64,000 nucleotides of DNA from NCBI GenBank assembly GCA_033297205.1, contig MU859109.1, positions 62,001 through 126,000 of the forward strand, in the 5' to 3' direction. The number at the start of each line of letters is the position of its first letter. The first letter of the stretch is position 1. The DNA comes from Pseudoneurospora amorphoporcata (Eukaryota > Ascomycota > Sordariomycetes > Sordariales > Sordariaceae). A model generated the notes under the pieces. That model did not search any database, was not told the DNA's origin, and worked only from the letters and a program-made list of their open reading frames with translations. A program made the translations under genes and the position numbers. Of this stretch, positions 23,007-33,423 are shown piece after piece.

Positions 23007-24339
23007 CCGTCTGGATGGGTCGAATTGACTTTTGTTGAAAGAATTTAGCTGGTCATGCGAGCACATACTGCTACTCTTTGATCAACCTTCGCGCGCGATA
23101 TCCGTCTTCGTCGTTCAGCAGAAACCAGTCATTTATAGGTTTTTATATACATGCGACGACATGACACGCATCAAGCAACGACCAACACCAACTAGGTGGA
23201 AAAATGTTTTCTTGTGAGATGGGATGGAAGAATAAAAGGAATGAGGGGTGAAGAGAAGAAAAGGATGGAAGTGGATGGATGGAGTACTGTGTTTGTCTTT
23301 TTATGTGTTTGCGTGTTTTTTTTGTCCGGTACCCGGGTTCAAATCAGGTTCTTCAAGGTCCAAAGGCGGTTTCTGTTATTAACGAAGGCATTGATTGATT
23401 GAAATTATCACTTGCGGCTGGTTTGCTAGTTTTCCGATTTTTGTATGTTCCTTGTTCGCCTCGTCTCTCTCGTCAAGGTGTTATTTACTGGTTCAAACTG
23501 TCGCTTGCCGCGGCTCGTCTGTACTGCTGATTTGACTTTCTGGCTTTTTGGTTTTTGATTTTGTTATATGGCTTGCTTGCTTGCTTGGCTTCGATGGTTA
23601 CTAAGAAATGGTTATCGTCGGGTCTTCCGGTACCTACCATGGGCCTGGGACTCTGGTTTGCTGCTACTTCGTACGTCTCATCTCTTTTGACTGGGTTCTT
23701 GGGAGTCTCTTTCGTATTGCATGATACCTACATTACACTATACTACTAGTCAATTAGGAGTATGATAAACATTTACTTGGCACGTTATTTGAGTGACACT
23801 TTGTTGAATCCGTGTTATCCACAGACCTACGGCCTACAATGTATATTAACCAGTTGATAATTTACCTTACCACTTCCCTAACTCTTATCTTTTAAAACGT
23901 TGATGAAAGAAGTTCTTTCCCCTCCTGCCCATGCAACTGTTTCTCTCTCACAGTGCCCCCTCCATATCACCTTCATCTTCCTCTTCTATTTCACCTCCCC
24001 TTCTCTTCCAACCCCCCTTCTCTTTTACCCTTCTTCTCTTTCACCCCCCTCCTGTGTTGAGCAAAAGAGATCTGTCAGTTGCCAATGGATACTTACCACG
24101 GATCTGTCAAACACTATCATCAGCACAACACAAAACTGAACTTGTGATTCAACAGCCGAAGGAACTTCCACCCGAGTAAGTCAAGTTATTAGCTACCAGC
24201 CACCAGTGTGTTCACTGTGGTTGATTTGAACTAAACTGGCCTGATCCAGACACTTTGCTCCACTGAAATCAGCAGTGAAGTGAGTCAACTCGCTCGTAGC
24301 TCTTTTTCCATGGAACCTGGAAGTTGAATCGACACACGC

Positions 24340-24376
24340 ACCTACCTAGGTAGGTAAGGTAGGTAGGTAGGTACCT
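24340..24376. repeat. TAGGTAGGTA / ACCTAGGTA tract
   Basis: Contains the palindrome ACCTACCTAGGTAGGT followed by further AGGT units and GGTACC. Related short tracts recur between genes in this window (for example 7426-7446, 10027-10045 and 10384-10407). Confidence 0.7.
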
Positions 24377-24658
24377 TGGAAACCTAGACTAGACGAAGCT
24401 GAAATCTGGAGCTCAGGTTTTCGCTTCGTTCCTCCTTCCGAGTCCAGTATTCCGTGTCTGAATGAATCACTATTCTACAGTGCCCTGCCCTTCTCCCGAA
24501 TTCCATCCCCACCTACTCAAAGACAAGAACTGAACTTTGCTCGAGTTCTTCCTTCTACCTTTACTTGTGTGTGCTCTTTCTAAGGTACCATTTGAGCTCA
24601 TTCCATTTTCCCCACTCAATCTCCCGTCGTCGTCGTCGCGCACCTGACTTTATCTAGC

Positions 24659-24722
24659 TCCTTCCTTCCTTCCTTCCTTCCTTCCTTCCTTCCTTCCTTC
24701 CTTCCCTCCTTCCTTCCTTCCC
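24659..24722. repeat. (CTTC)n microsatellite
   Basis: About sixteen near-perfect CTTC units with one or two CCTC interruptions. It is likely to vary in length between strains. Confidence 0.95.
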
Positions 24723-25743
24723 TCAGTGTCCATTGTCCATTCCCTCACCCCTTCTCTCTTCTCTTCTCTCATCAACCACTACAACTCCATGATGGGACAG
24801 CCGCCATTCAAACCCCCCTGACACCCACCCTGACAGTAATCATTATCCAAGTTTTTTTTGGCTCCACGACGTCATGATCTCCTGCGCCCTACTACTCTTT
24901 CTCTGATTGGATAGGTACCTACATATCACAACGACAGGCATCACGGGCGCTGGCTGTTTGAGACATAATAGTCGGCATTCGTAGGCAATAAAGACACCAA
25001 CCACTACTTCGTAGTGTACCAACGAGGTCATCCTCTGCGATGCACGAAGATCATGACGAGAAGTGGTGGGTTTTGGAGCTGAGTTGAGTCGAGGTGGGGA
25101 TGGTGATGACGGTGATGACGGTGATGACGATGGTCCTTGTTTAGGTGAGGCGGAATGACGGATGTATAGCTGAGATGATCTCTTCGTCTAGGAGTTGAAC
25201 GTCGATGGGGGACAAGCCTGTGACGTCGATATTCAGCATCTCGGGGTATGTTGGTGACCTTTTCGTGGTGACTGATCATTTCGTGGACACGAAATGTGTG
25301 ATATTTGACCACACAATACGTCCGTATTACAACTGTGTCTTTACGGAGTATGTATATAACGAGTATTACCCTCCACCGTGGGGTAAGTCTGTAATTTCAC
25401 AACCAGTGTATGGAAAGGAAGGCGTAAGTTTGTATTTATGGGGAGGTATGTACACAAGCATACAAGTATTTACACAATTCGTGATATCCAACGACACCAA
25501 AGATGCAAGAGATAGCTATATAAATATGCCTTTGAAAACTCCGAGCCCCGAAACCAAGGGCCCATATCATAATGTTCAAAATAACTGACGTCCCTCCGTC
25601 AGCTAGTCAGCCTTTACGGCGTATTATGTGTTGGGTTGTTTTATCTAGCCGTTTTAACCAACCCGGCTTCCGGCTTTTAGATCCTTCCAATTCCTCCTCA
25701 TTTTCCAACCAACCCCTTTCCTTCCTTCCCCTATGTAACTCCT

Positions 25744-27856
25744 TCAATGCGTTCGGCGATCAACAATCTCGCCCGCTTTCAACAGGGCACTCATCCCATC
25801 GAGATTGGGGTTCCCTCCCTCTGGTTTCCTATCTTGTTGTGGCTGTTGTTGTTGGTGGTGATGTTGATATTGTTGTTGGTGTTGGTGTTTTTGTTGCTGA
25901 TGCTGTACCGGACCAGGACCCATCTGTCGAGGTGGTGGTGGCGGGATTCCATACACAGCACTAATAGAATGAGAAGCAGAATGAGCAACTTTGGTAGCAG
26001 CAGCATTCGTTATCGCAGGGGGCGCGTGCGCAAGTGATAGAGCCCTATGGTAGCCTACGACGGCTTCGTCAGCGGCTTCTCTAGATAGCGAAGGTAGCTT
26101 CCTCCACAGCATACCATCCGTCGTGGGCAGGCTAGCAAGCGCCGGCGGCTGCTGCCCTGCAGGCATGGATGTCTGCTGCTGCGGCTGCTTTTGATGCACA
26201 GGCAAGGGACCCGTGGGGTATGGATGGTGCGGTTGGCCTGCATCGTTGTAGGAGTGGGAGGAGCTGGACGAGAGCAAAGCCTGTATCGGCAATGGACCGT
26301 CAGTAGGGGTCCTTGGATAGCCATAAGACGAGGCCGTGGAGGCCGAGGATATGCTACCCGCTGAGGACTGCTCCTTCTTCAACGCATGCGGATATCCCCG
26401 ATCGCCGCCGACCAAGCCAGGTGGGGGACCCGGGCTGTTGGTGAGACTTCCTCTTGGGAAATAGCTGCTGGAATCGTTCGTCTGTTGTGGCCCGCCGGGC
26501 ATAAATCTGTGGCTATCAAAAACATCGGAGAACGATGGTAGATTCTGTTGAGACTGAGGTGTGCTTAGCGGCTGTTCCTGACGATGCTCATCTGGTCGGC
26601 CAGTCTCTGTTCGGTCCGGTAATGGGTAGTTCCTTGCGTTGGTGTTGAAAGCAGTGGGTGATCGTTGTTCTGGAGACCGTCGATCCGCGTGGATCGTACG
26701 TGGCGAGTGCATGGAATCGTCATGATACGACGCCGGGCTCAGTGCCGCCGAGTGATGAGAGTCCGTGGTGGAGACAATGGAGCTTATCCTTTGTTCTCTG
26801 GATGGTGGTGGTTCGTTTCCGTTAAGACTGTCACTACCACCACTGCCACTCCGACATGTCCTGGTGGGCGTGGCAGCAGCGCTATTGGGACCACCAGATT
26901 CCGAGAGCTTTACTCGCTTTGAAGAGTCCTTGTCTGTGGCATGTGTCAGACTCTGACTGACCCAGTCGAACAGAAGTCATCAGTCAGAGGAGGACAGCGT
27001 GTCATACGTACCTTGAGATGGGAGAGAATGTTTCGCCTTGAAGTCCGACAAGTACTGCGTGTACTTTTGATATTGAGGCGTCTTCTTATACTCGGCAAGT
27101 TCAGCGTGGTACTTTTCCTTGTAAGCCTGCGCTTTGGATTCATAAGGCTCCTTCTCAGCCGGGGTCAAGTTTTGCCAGTTCTCGCCGACTAACTTGGCAA
27201 TCTCGGTAAATGAGAGGTTACGGCCCTTGAGGTCCTCACGCATCTCTTGAAAGGGGTAAACGCGTTAGCTGCCTTCCTGACGCGGTACAAACGCTTCCAA
27301 GTGGGTGACTTACTGTTAGAAAACAGCACATAGGCTGACGGAGGTCTTTCCGGCGCATTTTCATCCGCCTTGGGGTGTCTGCGATACTTCCTCTTGGTAA
27401 CAATGACAGTTCCCGGTTCTCGTAGCTCGAAATTTGGTGGCTCAGCACGAGGTACAACCGTTTCTGATGGCCTAGAATCTTCTATGCTGGGCTGTGCCAA
27501 GGGAGCCAATGAAGCATCTGGCGCAAGCCCTCGGTGATTTGCTATCCTCCTCTGGAGTTTCTGTTGGTGTGTGTTAGCAGTTGTGCCATATTGTACCACG
27601 GATCCTGTAGTACGCGGCGGTAAAATGATTGCTTACCCGTCTATGACCTAATTTCACTCCTAGGACATCGCTGGTTGACCGGGTGTGTTAGTTAAGCTCC
27701 CAACATTCTGCCCGTAAAAGTTCAAAAAAAAGCTTACAGGTCGGATTCCGTAATGTCGAGAATGGTCTCCCATGAGTCGAAACCCTGCTCCACGAACGCT
27801 TCGAGATACTGGCTGATCCCTAACTCCCCAAAGATGGCTGCTAATTGTTGCGCCAT
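25744..27856 (-). CDS. SAM-domain plus HMG-box DNA-binding protein
   Basis: Probable nuclear transcription regulator. Model: complement(join(25744..26933,27012..27245,27314..27560,27637..27670,27738..27856)), 607 residues. Start MAQQLAAIFGELGISQYLEAF begins directly in a SAM domain (residues 1 to about 60, ITESDL joined by introns to DVLGVKLGHRRKL). The HMG box is at about 120-195 (APERPPSAYVLFSNK, NLSFTEIAKLVGENW, LTPAEKEPYESKA, YHAELAEYKKT). The long C-terminal half is disordered: Ser/Pro-rich and then Gln/His-rich, ending GMSALLKAGEIVDRRTH. The 34-nt exon 2 fits both frame and domain. An open frame upstream of 27856 lacks any ATG. SAM-HMG proteins of this kind occur widely in filamentous ascomycetes, and HMG-box factors of the group act in sexual development; a specific role here is inference. 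The long intergenic upstream region fits a regulated gene. Confidence 0.82.
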
Positions 27857-29046
27857 CGGATCCAATTGGTGTGATTTGTGTGATGAGCGGTGCGCCGACG
27901 AGTCGAAGTTCCCCCAAAGATTTCCTACACCGAAGCTCAACGAGAGCCTTTCCCAGGGAAATTGATGATTTCAATGCCTAATTGCCACAAAACCAACTAT
28001 TCCCAGGTGCATAGGTGAAATTGGAAGATCGGATAAGGTCGTCGTTTAAGGTTGCCAAGCGACAAGAGACCTGGTTTCGACTGTAATGCCCAATTCGCGT
28101 GGATGTGTCGCTGTGGGTGGTGGGTATGGCGTGAGCTCTCGAATTAGAGCGAAAAGAACCCCGAGATCAAGACCGTGAAAGATTGAAACCAGGCTGAGGT
28201 TTTTGATGAAGCTTTTTGATGAAGCTTTTTGATGAAGCTTTTTGATGAAGCTTTTGAGATGAAGAGCAAGAGTAATTAATGGCGGTGGTGGTGTCCTTGG
28301 AGGATCGGAGGTAAATCGTCTCGGTATATTTGGCGGAGTATCACAGTCCTCTAGTCATGACGAAAGCCAGACAAGGTGCGCTGAGGGGCTGCAAGTAAGG
28401 TGCTGAAAATGGCAAGTTTATCTGTAACAAGAGTCTCGGTCAATGGTAAAGTCCAGTCGCGATCCAAATTGTGACATGGGAATTCTTGGAGCCAATGACC
28501 CATTGGGCTGGTGGGGTGAAGGCAGAGATCTCGATGACAACCCTGGCACAGAAGACAGGTAAGGAAGTCTTCGTGTGGTACGACATCGGCACAGGCATGG
28601 GGTTCGGCTCTGATAACAGGTACCGGGCGAGAGGGCATTGGGAGGTACATACTTGTACCAGTCACCTAAGTACCTAGTGGGGCAGCCACAGGCGAGGCGC
28701 AAATGTGTGTAAAAAATGGTGCTTATTTCAGCTATTTTCAAGCTTTCTCGCGTCGCCGGTGGAGGAGAGTGAGTGGACGGTGAAGCTCAGGATTTTGCAG
28801 ACGGGGATTTCGGGCCACAATTGCTTGCTGACCTGTGGAGGTTCGCTTGGGGCTTATTAAGAGATGAAGCTTCCAGCTGTCTAAGGAGATGTCTATCAGC
28901 AAGGACCAACGTCGGCGGCAAATCAGTGTAAACGGCGAGTGGACAGTTGAGTCAACTTTGAACATTGGCAAGCTTGCTCCTCGGCGTTTCGTGGGTGACA
29001 CAACCGCAAACTGCCCAGAGTCTCTCGACCAGACTTCCTCGGCGCG
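27857..29046. other. Upstream region of the SAM-HMG gene
   Basis: Likely promoter and 5' leader of the minus-strand HMG gene. It includes a four-copy 13-bp tandem repeat near 28200. No coding pattern on either strand. Confidence 0.45.
28200..28251. repeat. Four tandem copies of a 13-bp unit (TTTTTGATGAAGC)
   Basis: Four identical 13-base units in a row, followed by a partial unit (TTTT). Each contains an AAGCTT site across the junction. The repeat lies about 340 bp upstream of the HMG gene start on its 5' side. Confidence 0.95.
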
Positions 29047-29303
29047 ATGCCACCCACAATGCGCAAAAGGATGGTGAGTTGCTCTTTGGGAGTTGCTTTC
29101 CGACGTCTCGTTGATGATGTGCCTCCCACTTCTTTCCCCAGAGCCGCCTTGGTCCCGTCTTCCGCTCGGGTAACCAGAACCCAACAAGCTCGCAAAAAGC
29201 CCCTGAGCAGCCAACGGGGGGAACCTCGCCCCCATGCACTACATTGGGGATTATTGGGAATTCCAAAGAGGCAAGAGATCTGCTGTTTGAGACTGTGTGC
29301 TAA
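29047..29303 (+). CDS. Candidate small spliced gene (62 residues), weakly supported
   Basis: Possible join(29047..29073,29142..29303). Exon 1 reads MPPTMRKRM and ends at a strong GTGAGT donor. The 68-nt intron ends in a pyrimidine-rich CCCCAG. Exon 2 stays open for 53 codons (starting SRLGPVFRSGNQNP, ending LLFETVC and TAA). Frame is preserved at phase 0 and the composition looks more protein-like than the surrounding random frames. Against it: no clear branch site, short length and no family recognised. It may be chance. Confidence 0.28.
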
Positions 29304-32300
29304 TCCAATGCCAAGTGGACGAAGAATGGGGGTATCCCAAGATACATGTACCATACGTTGAGCCACCAAGGCTTTTTCTTCGCCTAGTTGATTTTGTCTT
29401 TACTGTATCCCGAGACATAGCTCATAACCACTGGGAAGTGTTTTGTTTGTGCGGTGTTTTGGTTCCTGGCTAGACTGTCGTCACGGTAACGGCGCCTACC
29501 TCCAGACCATGCGCATGTTGGGGTGGATATGGATAAATGTCAGGGGGGAAAGGTTGCCGCCATACATGGCAGCTACATTCGGAAGCGTCTACGGTATGTA
29601 GACGCACAAGGGGAAGGAGCATGTATAACATGATGATGATGATGATGAGTGCATTCTTCACCAACTCCGAAGCGCAATTGGAGATGGATTTGTTTGTTCC
29701 TTGGCTCCGTGAAACCCGCGGGAGTGAACAAGCGAGGGGGAGGGGGAAAAGGTGTTCAGGTTGAATAGCAAAAGGGGAGGGGTGAGGGGTGCCGTTGTGG
29801 CAGCGTCCTACCTACCTATTCTCGAGTTGAGTTTGAGTTGACGTTGTGAGATGTCTTTGATCTCTCTTTCTTGGGTAACCGTGACCGAAACCGTGGATTG
29901 TCGTCCGGATGGTTGTTGGCCAATTTATCACTGAGTGTGGTGGCCGTGGTGGACGCAAGGTTCGATGTTGTTTGATATGTCGACGCGAGGTGCCGAGATT
30001 TAAAGTGGTTGAGTGTGACTGGTGGTCAAGTCGGAGGTTCGAGATGGGGAAGGAGGAGCAAATCTCGAAAAGAAAAAAGAAAGAATCTTGATTCACGCGA
30101 ATCGTGAATTGGCAAGTCCAAGTGGCAGAGACAAGGTTGACTGAAAAGGAAGGGACAAAAGGGCAATGGCAAGGAAGTACCGAGAGGGTTGGAGGTGCAT
30201 AAACAGAGTGTTCGAGACTCTTGAAGCCCAGATGCAGATGCCAGGGCGTAGCAGAGGTGCGGCAGGAGCAGGGCAAGGTGGGCGGCCAGGCAGGCACGGG
30301 AAAGGGAAGGAGTGGGATTTTGTAACGAACTGAACTGGAAAGAGTCGATTGACAGGTACCTGGTACCAGGTACTACTAGCCTGTGGGTTCGGGATTGCCC
30401 ATGGGCTATGGGATTGGGCGAGTCTACAGTACAAGAGTACCTCTTCCTTGCCAACGTCTACACTATCGTGGGCACCAATCCATGCAATCCCCCAACCCCG
30501 AATGTGGAGCTCCAGCCGGCGATTCCAATCGACTCCTGGGACCGTCAAAATATCGTGATTAGAAGATCCAGGATGGCCTGCGGAGCACAGACCTGGCGGA
30601 CAAAGTACATGGTACCTGACTGCTGGGGTTGCCCTGCCCTGGGTCGACTTGTGGAAAAAGTCGCAAAAACGCTCTCCAGAATCAGGGTCGTTTTCTTTTG
30701 GGAAGATGCGAACTCGTGGCCGCTCCGCTTTCCTCGCTCCCGGTTGCTCAGCTCGTGCTCGTGGCGGGTCTGGAGCCTTTCCTTTTTCGAACTGCGAGGG
30801 GGAGAAAGGGACCCGGCGGTGGGTTCTTTCCTCTCTCTCTGTTGTGATTCCACCTGTTTGCTGCTGCTATTGATGTCAGTGCAGCCAGTCGTATGAGGGA
30901 AAATTCCATCTCGAGATCGTTATCGGATTTGCGAATGTCGATCCAGGGCAACCGTCGGGTTTGCCTCTCTCAGCTCCGTTGCCTGGACCTGGCACACAAG
31001 ATTGTACCGAGTACCCGTTGGACGTCAGGATACCTAGCCGCATGGGAATCGCAGAACCATCGACGTAATTGGTACGTACTATTGGATGTTAGTGCGCGCC
31101 TGCAGCGGAACCGAAACTCCAAGAATGACTGTGTTGCTACCTTCCCCACAGCCGTCCGACCTTCCCCCACCAACCCCCTGATGGGGCTCAATTTTTAGTG
31201 CTTTGCAGTTTAGCTGCTAAACGAGAACTCACGCCTGGATCTGCGGGTCTTCTTCACCAACTTTCGTGTCTTCAAATTCCAGCTGGGTGTTACCTTGGCG
31301 GTGGGCATCACTGACGGCGTCGAGGGCGTCTCTGTCAGGGCAGTGCAGGACAGCCAATCTCACGAGGCTGTGGCCGTGTCACATATGTCACTTTAGAGGG
31401 CCATCTTGTTCTGCTTGATGATGGACTGAGCTTCGGATGGTATGTAGATGTAGATACGCCCCGGGAAATATTCAACGTCCGAACCAACAACTCAAGACAG
31501 ACGATGACGGTGAGAGGCAGTATCAGAAGGTCAACAACTGTAGGACAGACCGGAGACGGACATCGTTCCACAGATGCCAACCCTCAGGTGCGCGTGTACA
31601 ATGATGCAAACGACTCCGTATTTGGTGCCTCGGCTGGGGTGTACTTTTGTGTTTCTGTGAATTTCATGATGAGTTCATGCTGCTAGTTGATAGTCGTTGA
31701 AGCTTTGTTCTAGGATGACCTGTCGATATAACCGTCGAATATCTCGATCACCATTGGGGGCTTCGTCATTAAGCTTGCCGCTACCGAACTGGGGGGAGGA
31801 TCAAGTGTAAGTAGTCGGTACGAGGACCGCGAGAGATGGTTGGTGGCTGGTAAGGGAGACATCGTGATCCTGGAAACTGGAATCCGATCACGTTTCTTCC
31901 ATCCCGGCCTTGGTGTCCGGATGGGCAATTGTCCAATATTGGCCTCTTACAAGCCATGGAAATATCGAGATTCCCGTCCCACCATGTCCTGTGACTGGCT
32001 CAGCCGCGATGGGGGGAAGTTTTTGGGGGGGGGGGGAAGTCGGACAGTCGCCCGGATACCTCTATCACCCGGACACAGTGTCGTGCCTGGACTGCCTGCC
32101 GTGCAGTGAACCTCTCAACTGTACGCTGCAGTGAGCAGCCGGGGCGGTGGGCAGTAAACCGTGGGCGCCCGAGCAGAACTGAAAGCTTTCAAGGGCCGTA
32201 CAGGTAAGGTAGTGTAGAGGTACGGGAGCCTCCGAGTTGAATATCCCTGTCTAAGCTTGGAGAGCCAAGAGAGCGAGGGTCCCTGTCGGTCAAGGCCTGC

Positions 32301-33148
32301 CCTTGACGATCAAGACGAGTTCCAGTAAGAACCTCCGGCATTTCTACCGTTCGCCTATGAAATCCAGTCTTTCCAGGGCGTGAATGCCATCAAGCTCGGA
32401 ATGAAACACGAATGTTCCTGATTGCCTCAAAGACCCGACAACAGACATCAGAAAATTTAAGATGCGCAAAGCCCAGCAAGGGGAAATCAGGACGAGAAAG
32501 GCTGTGATGGGCGGAGTGGGAAAACCCAAGCGGGAAACAAAGAAGAGGATCTCGATCGTTATCGGACACCGTAGGTACACATTGGAAAACGTACGATTAT
32601 GATGGTATCGACGGGGACCAACCAGCCAATCAACGGGCCCCTATCCACCTCTTTCCCCAAAGTGGTTTGAAATTCCGCAGTCTGTTGTACGGGCGACACG
32701 GGCAGTGAACTCGTGACCGGGGCTGTTTGAAAGTGCAAGCTATCAAAATGTTCGCTTCGAAGGCCTCCTTTTTCTTTATTTTCCATACGGGCTTCTTGGC
32801 CGTGTCAAAAAATGTTTCCGAGCTTTTTGCTCTTTCTTTTTCCTACATCCACACATTGTCAAATCTGCAATTTTGCATGCCGCGAGACATGGCACATGTG
32901 CCTGTTTCTAATAGCAGTCTCAATTTCTCACTTCATTCACATAAAATCGATCGATTGCGGGCCGTCGTCTCGGATGGGATGCCCCTGTGAAGCACGCAAG
33001 CAAGTTAACCAGCAGGTACCGGTACGTAGGGGAGCACCAGACTGTCTTATCCGACCTTGTTGTTCGTACCCTGATCGGCGTTCTGTACGGGGAGACGGAG
33101 ATTCTGGCGCGTTGTCGTTGCAAGAGTTCAGAACCCTTCTTGCTGCTA
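29304..33148. other. Gene-poor interval
   Basis: No coding segment with splice support on either strand. Visible features: a GAT trinucleotide run near 29631-29647, a GGTACC-rich palindromic patch near 30354-30375, and a G-run at about 32026-32036. Longer open frames (for example 30312-30896) have random-looking composition. Confidence 0.4.
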
Positions 33149-33423
33149 CTCGTCAGGTCTTTAAAATTCGACCGTCTGACTAGCGCGACTTTTACTGGCT
33201 GGCAAAACACCCTGGCGCTAAAGCCGGTTTAGCGGGCTTAGCTGCATGTATATCTGGTTTAGGTGCATAATTCTCCCCCCAGCTGCATATTATATGTGTG
33301 TAAACCATATACCGTCTCGTTACAGGAATCCAGTACGAATCGCTAGTCCTGACTAGTGGCTCGTATATATATATATATATAGATGCCCCTAGTCAGACGG
33401 TCGATTTTGAAGACCTGACGAGA
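33149..33423. mobile_element. MITE-like element with ~34-bp terminal inverted repeats
   Basis: The ends are near-perfect inverted repeats: CTCGTCAGGTCTTTAAAATT... at 33149-33182 and its reverse complement at 33389-33422, differing by about one substitution and one indel over some 34 bases (shared core CGACCGTCTGACTAG). TA dinucleotides flank the element at 33147-33148 and 33424-33425, consistent with a TA target-site duplication as made by Tc1/mariner and pogo/Fot1-type transposases. The ~275-bp interior has no coding capacity and contains a (TA)n run (33364-33381). That fits a non-autonomous miniature inverted-repeat element. Family assignment is inference. Confidence 0.72.

Larger units (their letters stand above)
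23007..25743. other. Convergent intergenic region, os-1 to SAM-HMG gene
   Basis: os-1 and the HMG gene face each other across 2.7 kb, so this holds two 3' UTRs. It contains GCTT repeats near 23576, pyrimidine-rich tracts (23900-24060), a TAGGTAGGTA tract (24340-24376), a CTTC microsatellite and a 9-bp perfect hairpin (25277-25296). An open frame at 25205-25588 looks non-coding. No supported gene. Confidence 0.5.

Noticed and set aside
25205..25588. 127-codon open frame on the plus strand
   Set aside because: Starts with ATG and lacks low complexity, but it lies in the 3' region between convergent genes, with no splice support, homology or typical codon bias.
28738..29235. 165-codon minus-strand frame
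   Set aside because: Random-looking composition with no splice or start support; overlaps the plus-strand candidate at 29047.
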